Positions 53,727-61,525 of a DNA stretch of 64,000 nucleotides are shown here, one piece after another. A program made the translations under genes and the position numbers. This DNA is from Ramlibacter albus. GTDB lineage: Bacteria > Pseudomonadota > Gammaproteobacteria > Burkholderiales > Burkholderiaceae_C. The stretch lies in NCBI RefSeq assembly GCF_014297445.1, contig NZ_JACORU010000009.1, positions 168,156-232,155 on the forward strand, given 5' to 3'. The notes below the pieces were generated by a model. The model ran no database searches. It worked only from the letters and a program-made list of their open reading frames with translations, and had not been told where the DNA came from. The first letter of the stretch is position 1, and each line of letters starts with the position of its first letter.

Positions 53727-54020
53727 ATGAGCACGAACCTGTCGGACGAGGAGATCGAAGCGCTGGCGCGCAAGCGTGCCGGGGCCAAGATGGGGTGGTT
53801 CATCCACGCCACGGTGTTCGTGTGCGTCAACCTGTTCATCTACGCGCGTGCCGAGTTCTCCGGGCGCACGTGGTCCGTGTACCCGCTCTTCGGCTGGGGC
53901 TTCGGGCTGGTGATGCACGGCCTGGCCGTGTTCGTGCTGGGCGGCGGCAGCACCATCCGCCAGCGCATGGTGCAGCGCGAGCGCGAGCGGCTGCTGCGCG
54001 AGCGCGATAGACAACCATGA
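53727..54020 (+). CDS. 2TM domain protein (copy 2)
   Basis: 97 residues, again ALARKRAGAKMGWFIHATVF, a loop, then WGFGLVMHGLAVFVLGGG and a basic end (RERERLLRERDRQP). It starts 7 bases after the hydrolase and overlaps lytS-like by ATGA, so it is translationally tied to the kinase. Homology to copy 1 is obvious by eye, so this is a local duplication with the hydrolase gene between. Confidence 0.8.
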   Translation: MSTNLSDEEIEALARKRAGAKMGWFIHATVFVCVNLFIYARAEFSGRTWSVYPLFGWGFGLVMHGLAVFVLGGGSTIRQRMVQRERERLLRERDRQP

Positions 54021-55054
54021 GGATCGACTGGCTCGCCAAGCTGCAGAACATGCTGCAGGTGGTGGCGTACGGCCTCGCGATCGGCACCATCCAGTACGCC
54101 TTCCTGCCGGACCGGCCGTATGCGCCAGGCGCGGCTTACTCGGTGGCGATCGCGACCAGCACGTGGGCCATCATCGACCTCGGCCGCGACTTCTTCCCTT
54201 CGTCCGCCGAAACGGGCTGGCCGCAGGGATGGGCCGGCGTGGCCCTCGTCGCGGGCGGCATCGTGCTGGGCTACTTCATCGGGACGACGGTGGCGGACGT
54301 GCTGTGCCGCTACTTCGGCTGGTACTCCGGTGTGACGGTGGTGGACCGCTCGGCGGAGCTGCGCACTTCGATCCTCATCACCGGTCTCGCGGGCATTGCG
54401 GGCAGCTACTACTTCTACGCGAAGAACAAGGGCGCCTACCTCGAACGCAAGATGACGGAGGCGCGGCGGCACGCGAACGAAGCGCGGCTGAAGCTGCTGG
54501 AAGCGCAGCTCGAGCCCCACATGCTGTTCAACACGCTCGCGAACCTGCGGGCGCTGATCGCCGTGGACCCTGCGCGTGCACAGGAGATGCTGGACCACAT
54601 GATCGCGTACCTGCGTGCCACGCTGGCCGCGTCGCGCAGCACCACGCACCCGGTGGAAGCGGAGTTCGAGAGATTGCGCGACTACCTGGAGCTGATGGCC
54701 GTCCGCATGGGCCCGCGCCTGAAGTACACGCTGGACCTGCCGCCCGAACTGGCGCAGAAGAAGGTGCCCACGCTGCTGCTGCAGCCGCTGGTGGAGAACG
54801 CCATCCAGCACGGGCTGGAGCCCAAGGTGGGCGGCGGCAGCATCGACGTGCGTGCCCGCGCAGAAGGCGAATCGCTGGTGCTGGAAGTGGCCGACACCGG
54901 CATCGGCACCGGCGACACGCCGCCCACCGGCAAGGGCTTCGGCATGCAGCAGGTGCGCGAGCGCCTCTCGACGCTGTACGGCGACCGCGCGACGATGCGC
55001 TTCGAAGCGCGTAGCGGCGAAGGGGCCCGCGCGCTCATCACCATCGCCCCATGA
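54017..55054 (+). CDS. LytS-type sensor histidine kinase
   Basis: 345 residues. Four membrane helices fall in the first 135 residues (about 10-30, 41-55, 73-93, 118-135). A His_kinase domain follows with phospho-acceptor H168 in QLEPHMLFNTLANL, and a GHKL ATPase has PLVENAIQHGLEPKVGGG and GTGKGFG-like ending (KGFGMQQVRERLSTLYGD). It pairs with the LytTR regulator downstream (ATGA overlap). No extracellular sensor domain is present, so it senses within or near the membrane. Confidence 0.92.
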   Translation: MRIDWLAKLQNMLQVVAYGLAIGTIQYAFLPDRPYAPGAAYSVAIATSTWAIIDLGRDFFPSSAETGWPQGWAGVALVAGGIVLGYFIGTTVADVLCRYFGWYSGVTVVDRSAELRTSILITGLAGIAGSYYFYAKNKGAYLERKMTEARRHANEARLKLLEAQLEPHMLFNTLANLRALIAVDPARAQEMLDHMIAYLRATLAASRSTTHPVEAEFERLRDYLELMAVRMGPRLKYTLDLPPELAQKKVPTLLLQPLVENAIQHGLEPKVGGGSIDVRARAEGESLVLEVADTGIGTGDTPPTGKGFGMQQVRERLSTLYGDRATMRFEARSGEGARALITIAP

Positions 55055-55830
55055 CCACCGCCCTCATCGCCGAAGACGAACCCTTGCTCGCGCAGGCGCT
55101 GCAAGCCGAGCTCACACGCGCATGGCCGGAGCTCACCATCGTCGAAACCGTGGGCGATGGCGCATCGGCCGTCACCGCCGCCTTGCAGCACAAACCCGAC
55201 GTGCTCTTCCTCGACATCCGCATGCCGGGCCAATCGGGCCTCGAAGCCGCCGCGGAACTCGCGGACGAATGGCCGCAGGGCACGCCCTTCCCTGCGCTGG
55301 TGTTCGTCACCGCCTACGACCAGTACGCCGTGCAGGCCTTCGAGACGCACGCCACCGACTACGTCCTGAAGCCCGTGCAGCCCGCCCGCCTGCAAAAGAC
55401 GGTTACCAAGCTGCGCGAGCAACTGGCGCAAAGAAACAACAACATGGACGCCACGCTCGGGCAGTTGCGCCAGCTGCTCGCCGCGCCGCAGCAACAGCAG
55501 CCCGCGCTGAAGGTGATCCAGGCCAGCGTCGGCACCAGCATCCGCATGGTGCCGCTGGAGGAAGTGCTGTACTTCGAGGCCGCCGACAAGTACGTGCGCG
55601 TGCTGACCGAAGCCCACGAGTACCTCATCCGCACACCGCTGAAGGACCTGCTGCCGCAGCTGGACGCCGACACCTTCTGGCAGATCCACCGCGGCACCGT
55701 GGTGCGCGCCACAGCCATCGACGCGGTCCACCGCGACGAGGCCGGCAAGCTGCACCTCACGCTGCGGGGCCGCCCCGCGGAGAAGCTGCCGGTGAGCCGG
55801 CTCTACGCCCACCTGTTCAAGGCCATGTAG
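55051..55830 (+). CDS. LytTR-family response regulator
   Basis: 259 residues. Receiver domain about 1-120: acidic E8/D9/E10, phospho-acceptor D55 (VLFLDIRMPG), K in DYVLKPVQ. A Gln-rich linker and a LytTR DNA-binding domain (about 155-255: RMVPLEEVLYFEAADKYVRV, FWQIHRGTVVRATAIDAVHR) follow. It is the output of the LytS kinase and likely binds the 21-base-period repeat before the operon. A terminator follows about 190 bases later. Confidence 0.94.
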   Translation: MTTALIAEDEPLLAQALQAELTRAWPELTIVETVGDGASAVTAALQHKPDVLFLDIRMPGQSGLEAAAELADEWPQGTPFPALVFVTAYDQYAVQAFETHATDYVLKPVQPARLQKTVTKLREQLAQRNNNMDATLGQLRQLLAAPQQQQPALKVIQASVGTSIRMVPLEEVLYFEAADKYVRVLTEAHEYLIRTPLKDLLPQLDADTFWQIHRGTVVRATAIDAVHRDEAGKLHLTLRGRPAEKLPVSRLYAHLFKAM

Positions 55831-56158
55831 GCAGGGACGCCTTAAATGGGGGAGGCGTCTGGCAGCCTCTGTGGGCCTTGTCCTACACGGCCGTGGGCGC
55901 CCACCGGCTCTACTACACCCATGCCCGCCACCTGTGGCGGCCAAAGGTCACCCCGACTCCTCTGAGTCCCCTCCTCCTCCGGGGTGAGCTGGTCCGGCCC
56001 TCCGTCCCGCGACTGGCATTGTTACCCCCAGGCTTGCCTGGGGGTTCTTTTTTGTCCGAATGGCAGGGTCGGCACTGTCCGACCTGCTCGACCGGACCGC
56101 TCCGGCATGAAGCTTTGTTGCGGCGCCTTACTCTGTAGATACAGAACGGGGACGAACC
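55831..56158. other. Non-coding stretch with hairpins and a strong terminator
   Basis: 328 bases without a convincing gene. It contains TCACCCCG (55948-55955) paired with CGGGGTGA (55980-55987), a GCCACC-TGTGGC hairpin near 55937, and the terminator at 56024. The palindrome TCTGTAGATACAGA lies at 56132-56145, close to the start of the small gene. A long 3' UTR or a small RNA is possible; no promoter for the latter was found. Confidence 0.4.
56024..56053 (+). terminator. Intrinsic terminator after the LytS/LytTR operon
   Basis: ACCCCCAGG (56024-56032) pairs with CCTGGGGGT (56037-56045) around a CTTG loop and is followed by TCTTTTTTG. Perfect 9-bp GC-rich stem. Confidence 0.9.
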
Positions 56159-56344
56159 ATGCGAGACGGAAACCAACCCAACCGGGGCAAGCGACGAAGT
56201 CGCGACGACGGGCGCAGCGGCTACGGCAGCGAGAGCGTGCGGCCGTACCTGCGGGCGCAGTTGCGCGCGAAAGAGCTGCTGCAAGGCGCGCAGCTGGGCA
56301 GCGAGCCGGACGGCAAGCCCGGCAACCGGCGCGAGCCGCGTTAG
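56159..56344 (+). CDS. Small basic hypothetical protein
   Basis: 61 residues, rich in Arg/Lys/Gly (MRDGNQPNRGKRRSRDDGRS at the start, a short helical stretch YLRAQLRAKELLQGAQL, and a Gly/Arg tail). No domain is recognised. GGGGAC precedes the ATG and a dyad TCTGTA-GA-TACAGA lies just upstream. The basic disordered ends and helix would suit nucleic-acid binding, which is speculation. Whether it is expressed is uncertain. Confidence 0.45.
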   Translation: MRDGNQPNRGKRRSRDDGRSGYGSESVRPYLRAQLRAKELLQGAQLGSEPDGKPGNRREPR

Positions 56345-56354
56345 GCCACGCCAT

Positions 56355-56381
56355 AAAAAACGCCCCCGGGTTGCGGGGGCG
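56355..56381 (-). terminator. Intrinsic terminator for the Tyr/Pro-rich protein gene
   Basis: Read on the minus strand, CGCCCCCG pairs with CGGGGGCG around CAACC and is followed by six T (the AAAAAA at 56355-56360 on the plus strand). It lies 37 bases past the stop of the minus-strand gene. Confidence 0.85.
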
Positions 56382-56418
56382 AGGCTTGGAGAACGAGAAC
56401 CAGGGTTGGTTGGGTTGC

Positions 56419-56703
56419 TCAGTAGTGCCGGTGCAGGTGCCTGTGCCGGTGCTTCCAGTGGCCCTTGGGCGGCACGTAGTACACGGCTGCGGGCGCGTAA
56501 TAGACGGGTGCGGGACGGTAGTAGACCGTGGGCGCCGGCTCCACGTAGTACACGGGGGCCGGCGTGACCACGACCGGTGCCGCCAGCGGTGCGCCGATGC
56601 CGATGGAGAGGTTGACGTTGGTGCGCGCCTGCGCGGCGCCGGCGCCCAGCGCCAGCAGCCCGGCCGCAGCGGCCGCGAGGAAGAGGTGACTGCGTTTCTT
56701 CAT
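56419..56703 (-). CDS. Small secreted Tyr/Pro-rich protein
   Basis: 94 residues. Signal peptide MKKRSHLFLAAAAAGLLALG with cleavage after AQA; a short NVNLSIGIGAP strand; then repeats of the PAPVYY/PAPTVYY kind; and a His/Arg tail (HWKHRHRHLHRHY) able to bind metal. Such proteins are common in Burkholderiales next to no fixed partner; their function is unknown (periplasmic or surface coat is a guess). It is followed by a good terminator. Confidence 0.8.
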   Translation of the reverse strand: MKKRSHLFLAAAAAGLLALGAGAAQARTNVNLSIGIGAPLAAPVVVTPAPVYYVEPAPTVYYRPAPVYYAPAAVYYVPPKGHWKHRHRHLHRHY

Positions 56704-56819
56704 GCCTTCATTAACGCAGGGAAGCGCATGGCCGGATACCCCCTGCACAGTCAAACCCGTTGCCGGACGTAACCCGGCCTCCGGGGTGCTGCACCGCGCC
56801 ATGACAAAATCGTTACGTC

Positions 56820-58598
56820 ATGGAAAAACCCAGCAACTTCCTGCGCCAGGTGATCGAGAAAGACCTGGAGCAAGGCACGTACTCAGAGCGCAAGTGGGGC
56901 GGCAGCCCCGGTGACCGGCAGCATCACGACCAGGGCGGGCCCGACCCCGCGAAGATCCGCACCCGCTTTCCCCCTGAACCCAATGGCTACCTGCACGTCG
57001 GGCACGCCAAGAGCATCTGCCTGAACTTCGGGCTGGCGCAGGACTATGGCGGCGTGTGCCATTTGCGATTCGACGACACCAACCCCGAGAAAGAGGAGCA
57101 GGAGTACGTCGACGCCATCCGCGACGCGGTGAAGTGGCTGGGTTACAGCTGGGAGGCCAACGGCACGGTGCACGACTACCACGCCAGCGACTACTTCGAC
57201 TTCATGTACCGCGCGGCGGAGTACCTGATCGAGGCCGGTTGCGCGTACGTGGACGAACAGACGCCCGAGCAGATGCGGGTGAACCGCGGGGACTTCTCCC
57301 GCCCCGGCGTCGACTCACCGTATCGCTCGCGATCCATCGAAGAGAACCTGGCGCGCTTCCGCGAGATGCGCGATGGCAAGCTGGAAGACGGCGCCGCGGT
57401 GCTGCGCGCCAAGATCGACATGGCCAGCCCCAACATCAACATGCGCGACCCGACGATCTACCGGATCAAGCATGCGGAGCACCACAACACGGGCAACAAG
57501 TGGTGCATCTACCCGATGTACACCTTCGCGCACCCGATCGAGGATGCGCTGGAGAACATCACCCACAGCATCTGCACGCTGGAGTTCGAGGACCAGCGGC
57601 CGTTCTACGACTGGCTGCTGGACCGGCTGCAGGAAGGTGGCTTGATCGAGCCGCCGCACCCGCGGCAGTACGAGTTTGCGCGGTTGAATTTGACGTACGT
57701 GGTGACCAGCAAGCGCAAGCTGCGGCAGCTGGTGGACGAGGGGCATGTGAGCGGGTGGGACGACCCGCGGATGCCGACCATTGTGGGGTTGCGTCGCCGT
57801 GGCTACACGCCGGAATCCCTGAGGCTGTTTGCCGAGCGCATTGGCGTGAGCAAGGCCGATTCGTGGATCGACTACTCCACGCTGGAAGGTGCGCTGCGCG
57901 ATGACCTGGACCCGAAGGCTGCTCGTGCCATGGCCGTTCTCGATCCGGTGAAGCTGGTGATCACGAACTGGGACGAGCTGATGGGGGCGGGGCACCTGGA
58001 GCCCTGCTCCGCGCCTGTGCATCCGCATGCGCCGGAGCGGGGGAAGCGGGAGTTCATGTTCGGCAAGGAGCTGTGGATCGAGCGGGATGATTTCCAGGAT
58101 CCGCCGCCGAAGGGGTTCTTTCGGTTGTTCCCTGGGAACAAGGTGCGCTTGAAGTACGGCTATGTGGTGGAGTGCCGGGGGGCGTTGTTCGATGCGACCG
58201 GGAAGCTGTACGAGGTGCAGGCGGAGCTGGTGCCGGATACGAAGAGTGGGACGCCGGGGGCGGATGCGGTGAAGGTGAAGGGGAATATCACCTGGGTGGG
58301 GGTGGCGGATGGGGTGAAGGCGGAGGTGCGGTTGTATGACCGGTTGTTCAGCGTGCCGCAGCCGGGTGCGGGGGAGAAGGATTTTCTGGAGGAGTTGAAT
58401 CCGGAGTCGCTGAAGACGATGACGGCGTATGTCGAGCCATCAATGCGCGCTGCGCATGGGGGGGAGAACTTTCAGTTTGAACGGCACGGGTACTTTGTCG
58501 CGGATCGCAAAGAGCACCTTTCTCTTCCACAACAAAGTGGAGAGGGGAAGTACGTCTTCAACCGAGTGACCGGATTGAAGGATAGTTGGGGCCGCTAG
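56820..58598 (+). CDS. glnS: Glutaminyl-tRNA synthetase
   Basis: 592 residues (class I). HIGH-type motif PPEPNGYLHVGHAKS near residue 45, Q-specific RFDDTNPEKE, and the KMSKS-type loop is VTSKRKLRQL; the C-terminal anticodon-binding beta-barrels end NRVTGLKDSWGR. Function: charges tRNA-Gln. The first ~860 bases use GGC/CTG-type codons like the neighbours; from about 57680 GGG, TTG and GAT become common, and the last ~150 bases are AT-richer. The protein still reads intact, so the 3' part seems to be of different origin or recombined. The defence genes begin 26 bases later. Confidence 0.95.
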   Translation: MEKPSNFLRQVIEKDLEQGTYSERKWGGSPGDRQHHDQGGPDPAKIRTRFPPEPNGYLHVGHAKSICLNFGLAQDYGGVCHLRFDDTNPEKEEQEYVDAIRDAVKWLGYSWEANGTVHDYHASDYFDFMYRAAEYLIEAGCAYVDEQTPEQMRVNRGDFSRPGVDSPYRSRSIEENLARFREMRDGKLEDGAAVLRAKIDMASPNINMRDPTIYRIKHAEHHNTGNKWCIYPMYTFAHPIEDALENITHSICTLEFEDQRPFYDWLLDRLQEGGLIEPPHPRQYEFARLNLTYVVTSKRKLRQLVDEGHVSGWDDPRMPTIVGLRRRGYTPESLRLFAERIGVSKADSWIDYSTLEGALRDDLDPKAARAMAVLDPVKLVITNWDELMGAGHLEPCSAPVHPHAPERGKREFMFGKELWIERDDFQDPPPKGFFRLFPGNKVRLKYGYVVECRGALFDATGKLYEVQAELVPDTKSGTPGADAVKVKGNITWVGVADGVKAEVRLYDRLFSVPQPGAGEKDFLEELNPESLKTMTAYVEPSMRAAHGGENFQFERHGYFVADRKEHLSLPQQSGEGKYVFNRVTGLKDSWGR

Positions 58599-58624
58599 CT
58601 GCGAGAAGAAGAACTGGAGTGCAG

Positions 58625-59449
58625 ATGAGATTCGGGGACAAGGACAAGGAACGCGAGATAAGACCATTCCTCAAATGGGCTGGAGGAAAGCGCTGGCTGG
58701 CGCCGCAGGTGGTCGAGATTATCGGGAGCGTACGGGGCCGGTATGTGGAACCTTTTCTAGGTGGCGGGTCCGTCTACTTCTCACTCCTTCCAGAGCGCGC
58801 GCTACTGAGTGACAAGAACTCCGAACTCATCAACGTCTACCAAGTTCTACAGTCCGACCCGGCCCAGCTCGCCAAGCTGCTTCAAGAGCACCAGAAGAAC
58901 CATTCGGACGAATACTACTACTCGATGCGGGATTACGCACCCACCAACCCGCACAGGCAAGCAGCCAGATTCGTGTACTTGAATCGCACATGTTGGAACG
59001 GGCTCTATCGAGTAAATCTAAAAGGCGAGTTCAATGTACCGATCGGCACGAAAACGTCGGTCGTTCTTCCTGACGATGATTGGCGAGCAGTTTCGCGCAT
59101 GTTGAAACGAGCTGAGATCGTCTGTTCTGATTTTGAAGTGGCGATAGACACTGCAGGTAAAGGCGACGTCGTGTTTGCCGACCCCCCCTATACGGTCAAA
59201 CATAACCTAAATGGCTTCATAAAGTACAACGACTCTCTGTTTTCGTGGGCCGATCAGCTCCGCTTGTTCGACACCTTGCTCCGGGCAAAAAAACGTGGAG
59301 CGAGAGTGGTGATTACCAATGCGAACCATGAATCAGTACGGAAGTTGTATGCATCGGGAGGCTTCCGGATGAACGTCGTCGAGCGTGCCAGCGTGCTCGC
59401 GGCATCGTCGGTTCATCGCGGAAGGTATGAGGAACTGTTGATTTCTTGA
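58625..59449 (+). CDS. Dam-type DNA N6-adenine methyltransferase (D12 class)
   Basis: 274 residues. RPFLKWAGGKRWLAPQ (X motif, SAM site), EPFLGGGSVYF (motif I region), NRTCWNGLYRVN, and the catalytic motif IV DPPY (186-189, FADPPYTVKHN). Length and order fit Dam/DpnM methylases that modify GATC, but the recognition sequence is not predictable. No cognate restriction gene is directly beside it; it heads a three-gene operon with a 4-TM protein and a DGQHR protein. GC is clearly lower than upstream. ATG 58625 has GGAG eight bases before it. Confidence 0.92.
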   Translation: MRFGDKDKEREIRPFLKWAGGKRWLAPQVVEIIGSVRGRYVEPFLGGGSVYFSLLPERALLSDKNSELINVYQVLQSDPAQLAKLLQEHQKNHSDEYYYSMRDYAPTNPHRQAARFVYLNRTCWNGLYRVNLKGEFNVPIGTKTSVVLPDDDWRAVSRMLKRAEIVCSDFEVAIDTAGKGDVVFADPPYTVKHNLNGFIKYNDSLFSWADQLRLFDTLLRAKKRGARVVITNANHESVRKLYASGGFRMNVVERASVLAASSVHRGRYEELLIS

Positions 59450-59462
59450 AAGCGGAGGGGCA

Positions 59463-60098
59463 ATGACACGGTCAGAAGAAGTACGCATGCACATGTCTCG
59501 GACCTGGCTTATTGGCGGTCTGTTTCGCTGCAATCTCACTACGTTTTTGTCAGCGCTCTACGAGTTCTCTTATCTCGTGGCATGGTCAGTCTTGCCATTC
59601 ATTCTTGGTGCGCTTGTTCTGTACGTCATCAAGGAAGCGAGCGGAAGCAAGGACTTCTTTGTGTTGGCAGAAGACACCTTTCGAAATGGCGAACTCCTGG
59701 TATTCACTATTTCGATGCTCGCGCCCATTCTCTATCTCACGCTCCATGATCCTGAGCAAGCTGAGCCATTTCCACACAAACTACTGATTTCGACGACAGT
59801 CTCTCTGATCATCGTCACCTGCGCTGCCTTGTTCGCCGTGATGAAAGCTGGCGGGATCAAGGACGTCAAGTTTGTCTATCAGTTCTCTCTCTTTCTAACG
59901 CTTGCGGCTTTCGCTTTCAGATTTTTGGCCATTCTGTACCACAAGCTGCGAATGCCTTCGGTGAATGAGCGCGAGCTACGAGCACCACAAGACAACTTTG
60001 TCGACGACTTTCGATCCATGGTCGAGAGCGAACTCCGAACGGATCAAGCAAGTTTTGTTGACGCGTTCCAGAACAACTTGGGCGGAGAACGCGCATGA
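59463..60098 (+). CDS. Four-TM membrane protein of the Dam-DGQHR operon
   Basis: 211 residues, no family recognised. Four membrane helices at about 34-57, 77-93, 108-126 and 138-156, and a cytoplasmic, acidic C-terminal tail of about 50 residues (PQDNFVDDFRSMVESELRTD). GGAGGGG gives a strong ribosome site, 13 bases after the methylase stop, and it overlaps the DGQHR gene by ATGA. A membrane protein in a modification-gene operon could be an effector acting on the membrane, as in many abortive-infection systems; this is inference only. Confidence 0.75.
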   Translation: MTRSEEVRMHMSRTWLIGGLFRCNLTTFLSALYEFSYLVAWSVLPFILGALVLYVIKEASGSKDFFVLAEDTFRNGELLVFTISMLAPILYLTLHDPEQAEPFPHKLLISTTVSLIIVTCAALFAVMKAGGIKDVKFVYQFSLFLTLAAFAFRFLAILYHKLRMPSVNERELRAPQDNFVDDFRSMVESELRTDQASFVDAFQNNLGGERA

Positions 60099-61252
60099 CA
60101 TCTAACATTGAAGAACGTCCGGTTGGTTTCACAGTGCCGGCGCTCATGGTTCGGCAGCCAATCGGCGAGTTCCTGATTGCTTCAATGCCTTCCAAGCGCC
60201 TGTGCGATATCACATACTTCGACGTGCGCAGAATGCTCAAGGAGCGTGACGTTGAGACGTACCTTGGCATTCAGCGGCCCCTGAACGAAAAGCGAGTCGA
60301 CGAGCTGCAGCAGTATGTTCGAACGATTGACGCGTGCTTTCCCACAGCCGTAATCTTGGCTATCGAGAGTCGTTGCGCGGAGTACGACCAAAAGTCAGGG
60401 ACTCTGACCTTGAGAAATGATCCCAACCCGCAAGATGACCTGGACCCGATCTTTTACAGAAACATCGCTAAGGTACTTGACGGGCAGCATCGAATCGCCG
60501 GTTTGATTGACTACCCTGAGAACAATTTTGATGTCAACGTAAGCATCTTCATCGACATTGACATTGAGGATCAGGCATACATCTTTTCAACCGTCAACTT
60601 GGCGCAGACAAAGGTTAATCGGAGTCTCGCATACGATCTCGCGGAGCTGGCGAAGACGCCTAGCCCCCAAAAGACTTGCCACAACATTGCAGTAGCACTT
60701 GACCAGACTCCAGCAAGTCCGCTCTTCCATCGCATCAAGAGACTTGGCACCGCAACACCGGGACGCAATACCGAGCTGTTGACCCAAGCGACATTTGTCG
60801 AAGCGCTGCTGCCGTTCATCACGGGGAACCCGACTGTGGATCGGGACATTTTGAAGCGGGGTCAGCGTCTTGAGCCTCCGAGCCAAGCCGAGATAGAGAA
60901 ACACCCGTTCCGCCCATTCTTCGTAGGTGCGGATGATCTTAAGATCGCAGACATTCTGTTCAGGTACTTCTGCTCCGTGAAGCAAAAATGGCCTGTCGCA
61001 TGGGACGCTGACGAGCGCGGAGTAATCCTGAATCGAACGAATGGCTTTCGCGCTTTGATGCGCGTCTTGCGCCAGATATGCCGTGTGCTGAAGCCGCACA
61101 AGAAGCTCCCGCAGAAGGACGAGTTCGATCGATTGTTCTCACGGGTGAAGATTCGAGACGAAGACTTCACTGTGGATAATTTCAAACCTGGCACGAGTGG
61201 CGAAAGCGCGCTGTATGGTCAGATCGTTGCGGAAATGGGTCTCTCTCATTGA
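60095..61252 (+). CDS. DGQHR domain protein (DndB-like)
   Basis: 385 residues. The name-giving motif is KVLDGQHRIAGL (DGQHR at 129-133), in a ParB/Srx-like fold preceded by IQRPLNEKRVDELQQYVRTI; the second part has INTVNLAQTKVNRSL-like segment (FSTVNLAQTKVNRSLAYDLA) typical of DndB. DndB regulates phosphorothioation genes, and DGQHR proteins occur in several modification-based defence loci. No Dnd sulfur genes are present. Coupled to the 4-TM gene, so the three genes look like one functional unit. Confidence 0.85.
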   Translation: MTSNIEERPVGFTVPALMVRQPIGEFLIASMPSKRLCDITYFDVRRMLKERDVETYLGIQRPLNEKRVDELQQYVRTIDACFPTAVILAIESRCAEYDQKSGTLTLRNDPNPQDDLDPIFYRNIAKVLDGQHRIAGLIDYPENNFDVNVSIFIDIDIEDQAYIFSTVNLAQTKVNRSLAYDLAELAKTPSPQKTCHNIAVALDQTPASPLFHRIKRLGTATPGRNTELLTQATFVEALLPFITGNPTVDRDILKRGQRLEPPSQAEIEKHPFRPFFVGADDLKIADILFRYFCSVKQKWPVAWDADERGVILNRTNGFRALMRVLRQICRVLKPHKKLPQKDEFDRLFSRVKIRDEDFTVDNFKPGTSGESALYGQIVAEMGLSH

Positions 61253-61525
61253 TTGGCGAGACGGCTGTGCAGCTCTGAGCACCGATTTGAACAGCGTTCG
61301 CGAGCGTTGTGCGCTGTGTTGACAGTGTGAAAACGTCGGTTTCGACAGTAGTCGCCCCTAGATTGCCTGGGCTGATTCTTAGGGCTAGTCCCTCAGATGC
61401 CCTTCTGGACGCCCGTTGAACTCGTGGAGGGGGAGCTCTGGGAGCCGAGAACGCTGAGCGCTAACCCTGCGGCGGTTTTTTTGACCAAAATTGCCGAGCA
61501 GCAACAACTAAGTCGGAAGTAGGTC
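61253..61525. other. Intergenic region between the DGQHR gene and the SIR2-like gene
   Basis: 273 bases with no gene. It contains a possible -35 TTGACA at 61319 without a good -10, and a GGCGGTTTTTTT stretch at 61471-61482 that might end transcripts. Its base composition lies between that of the island and the native genome. Confidence 0.4.

Noticed and set aside
56355..56381. Hairpin read as a plus-strand terminator of the small 61-residue gene
   Set aside because: The poly-T run exists only on the minus strand, so it serves the minus-strand gene.
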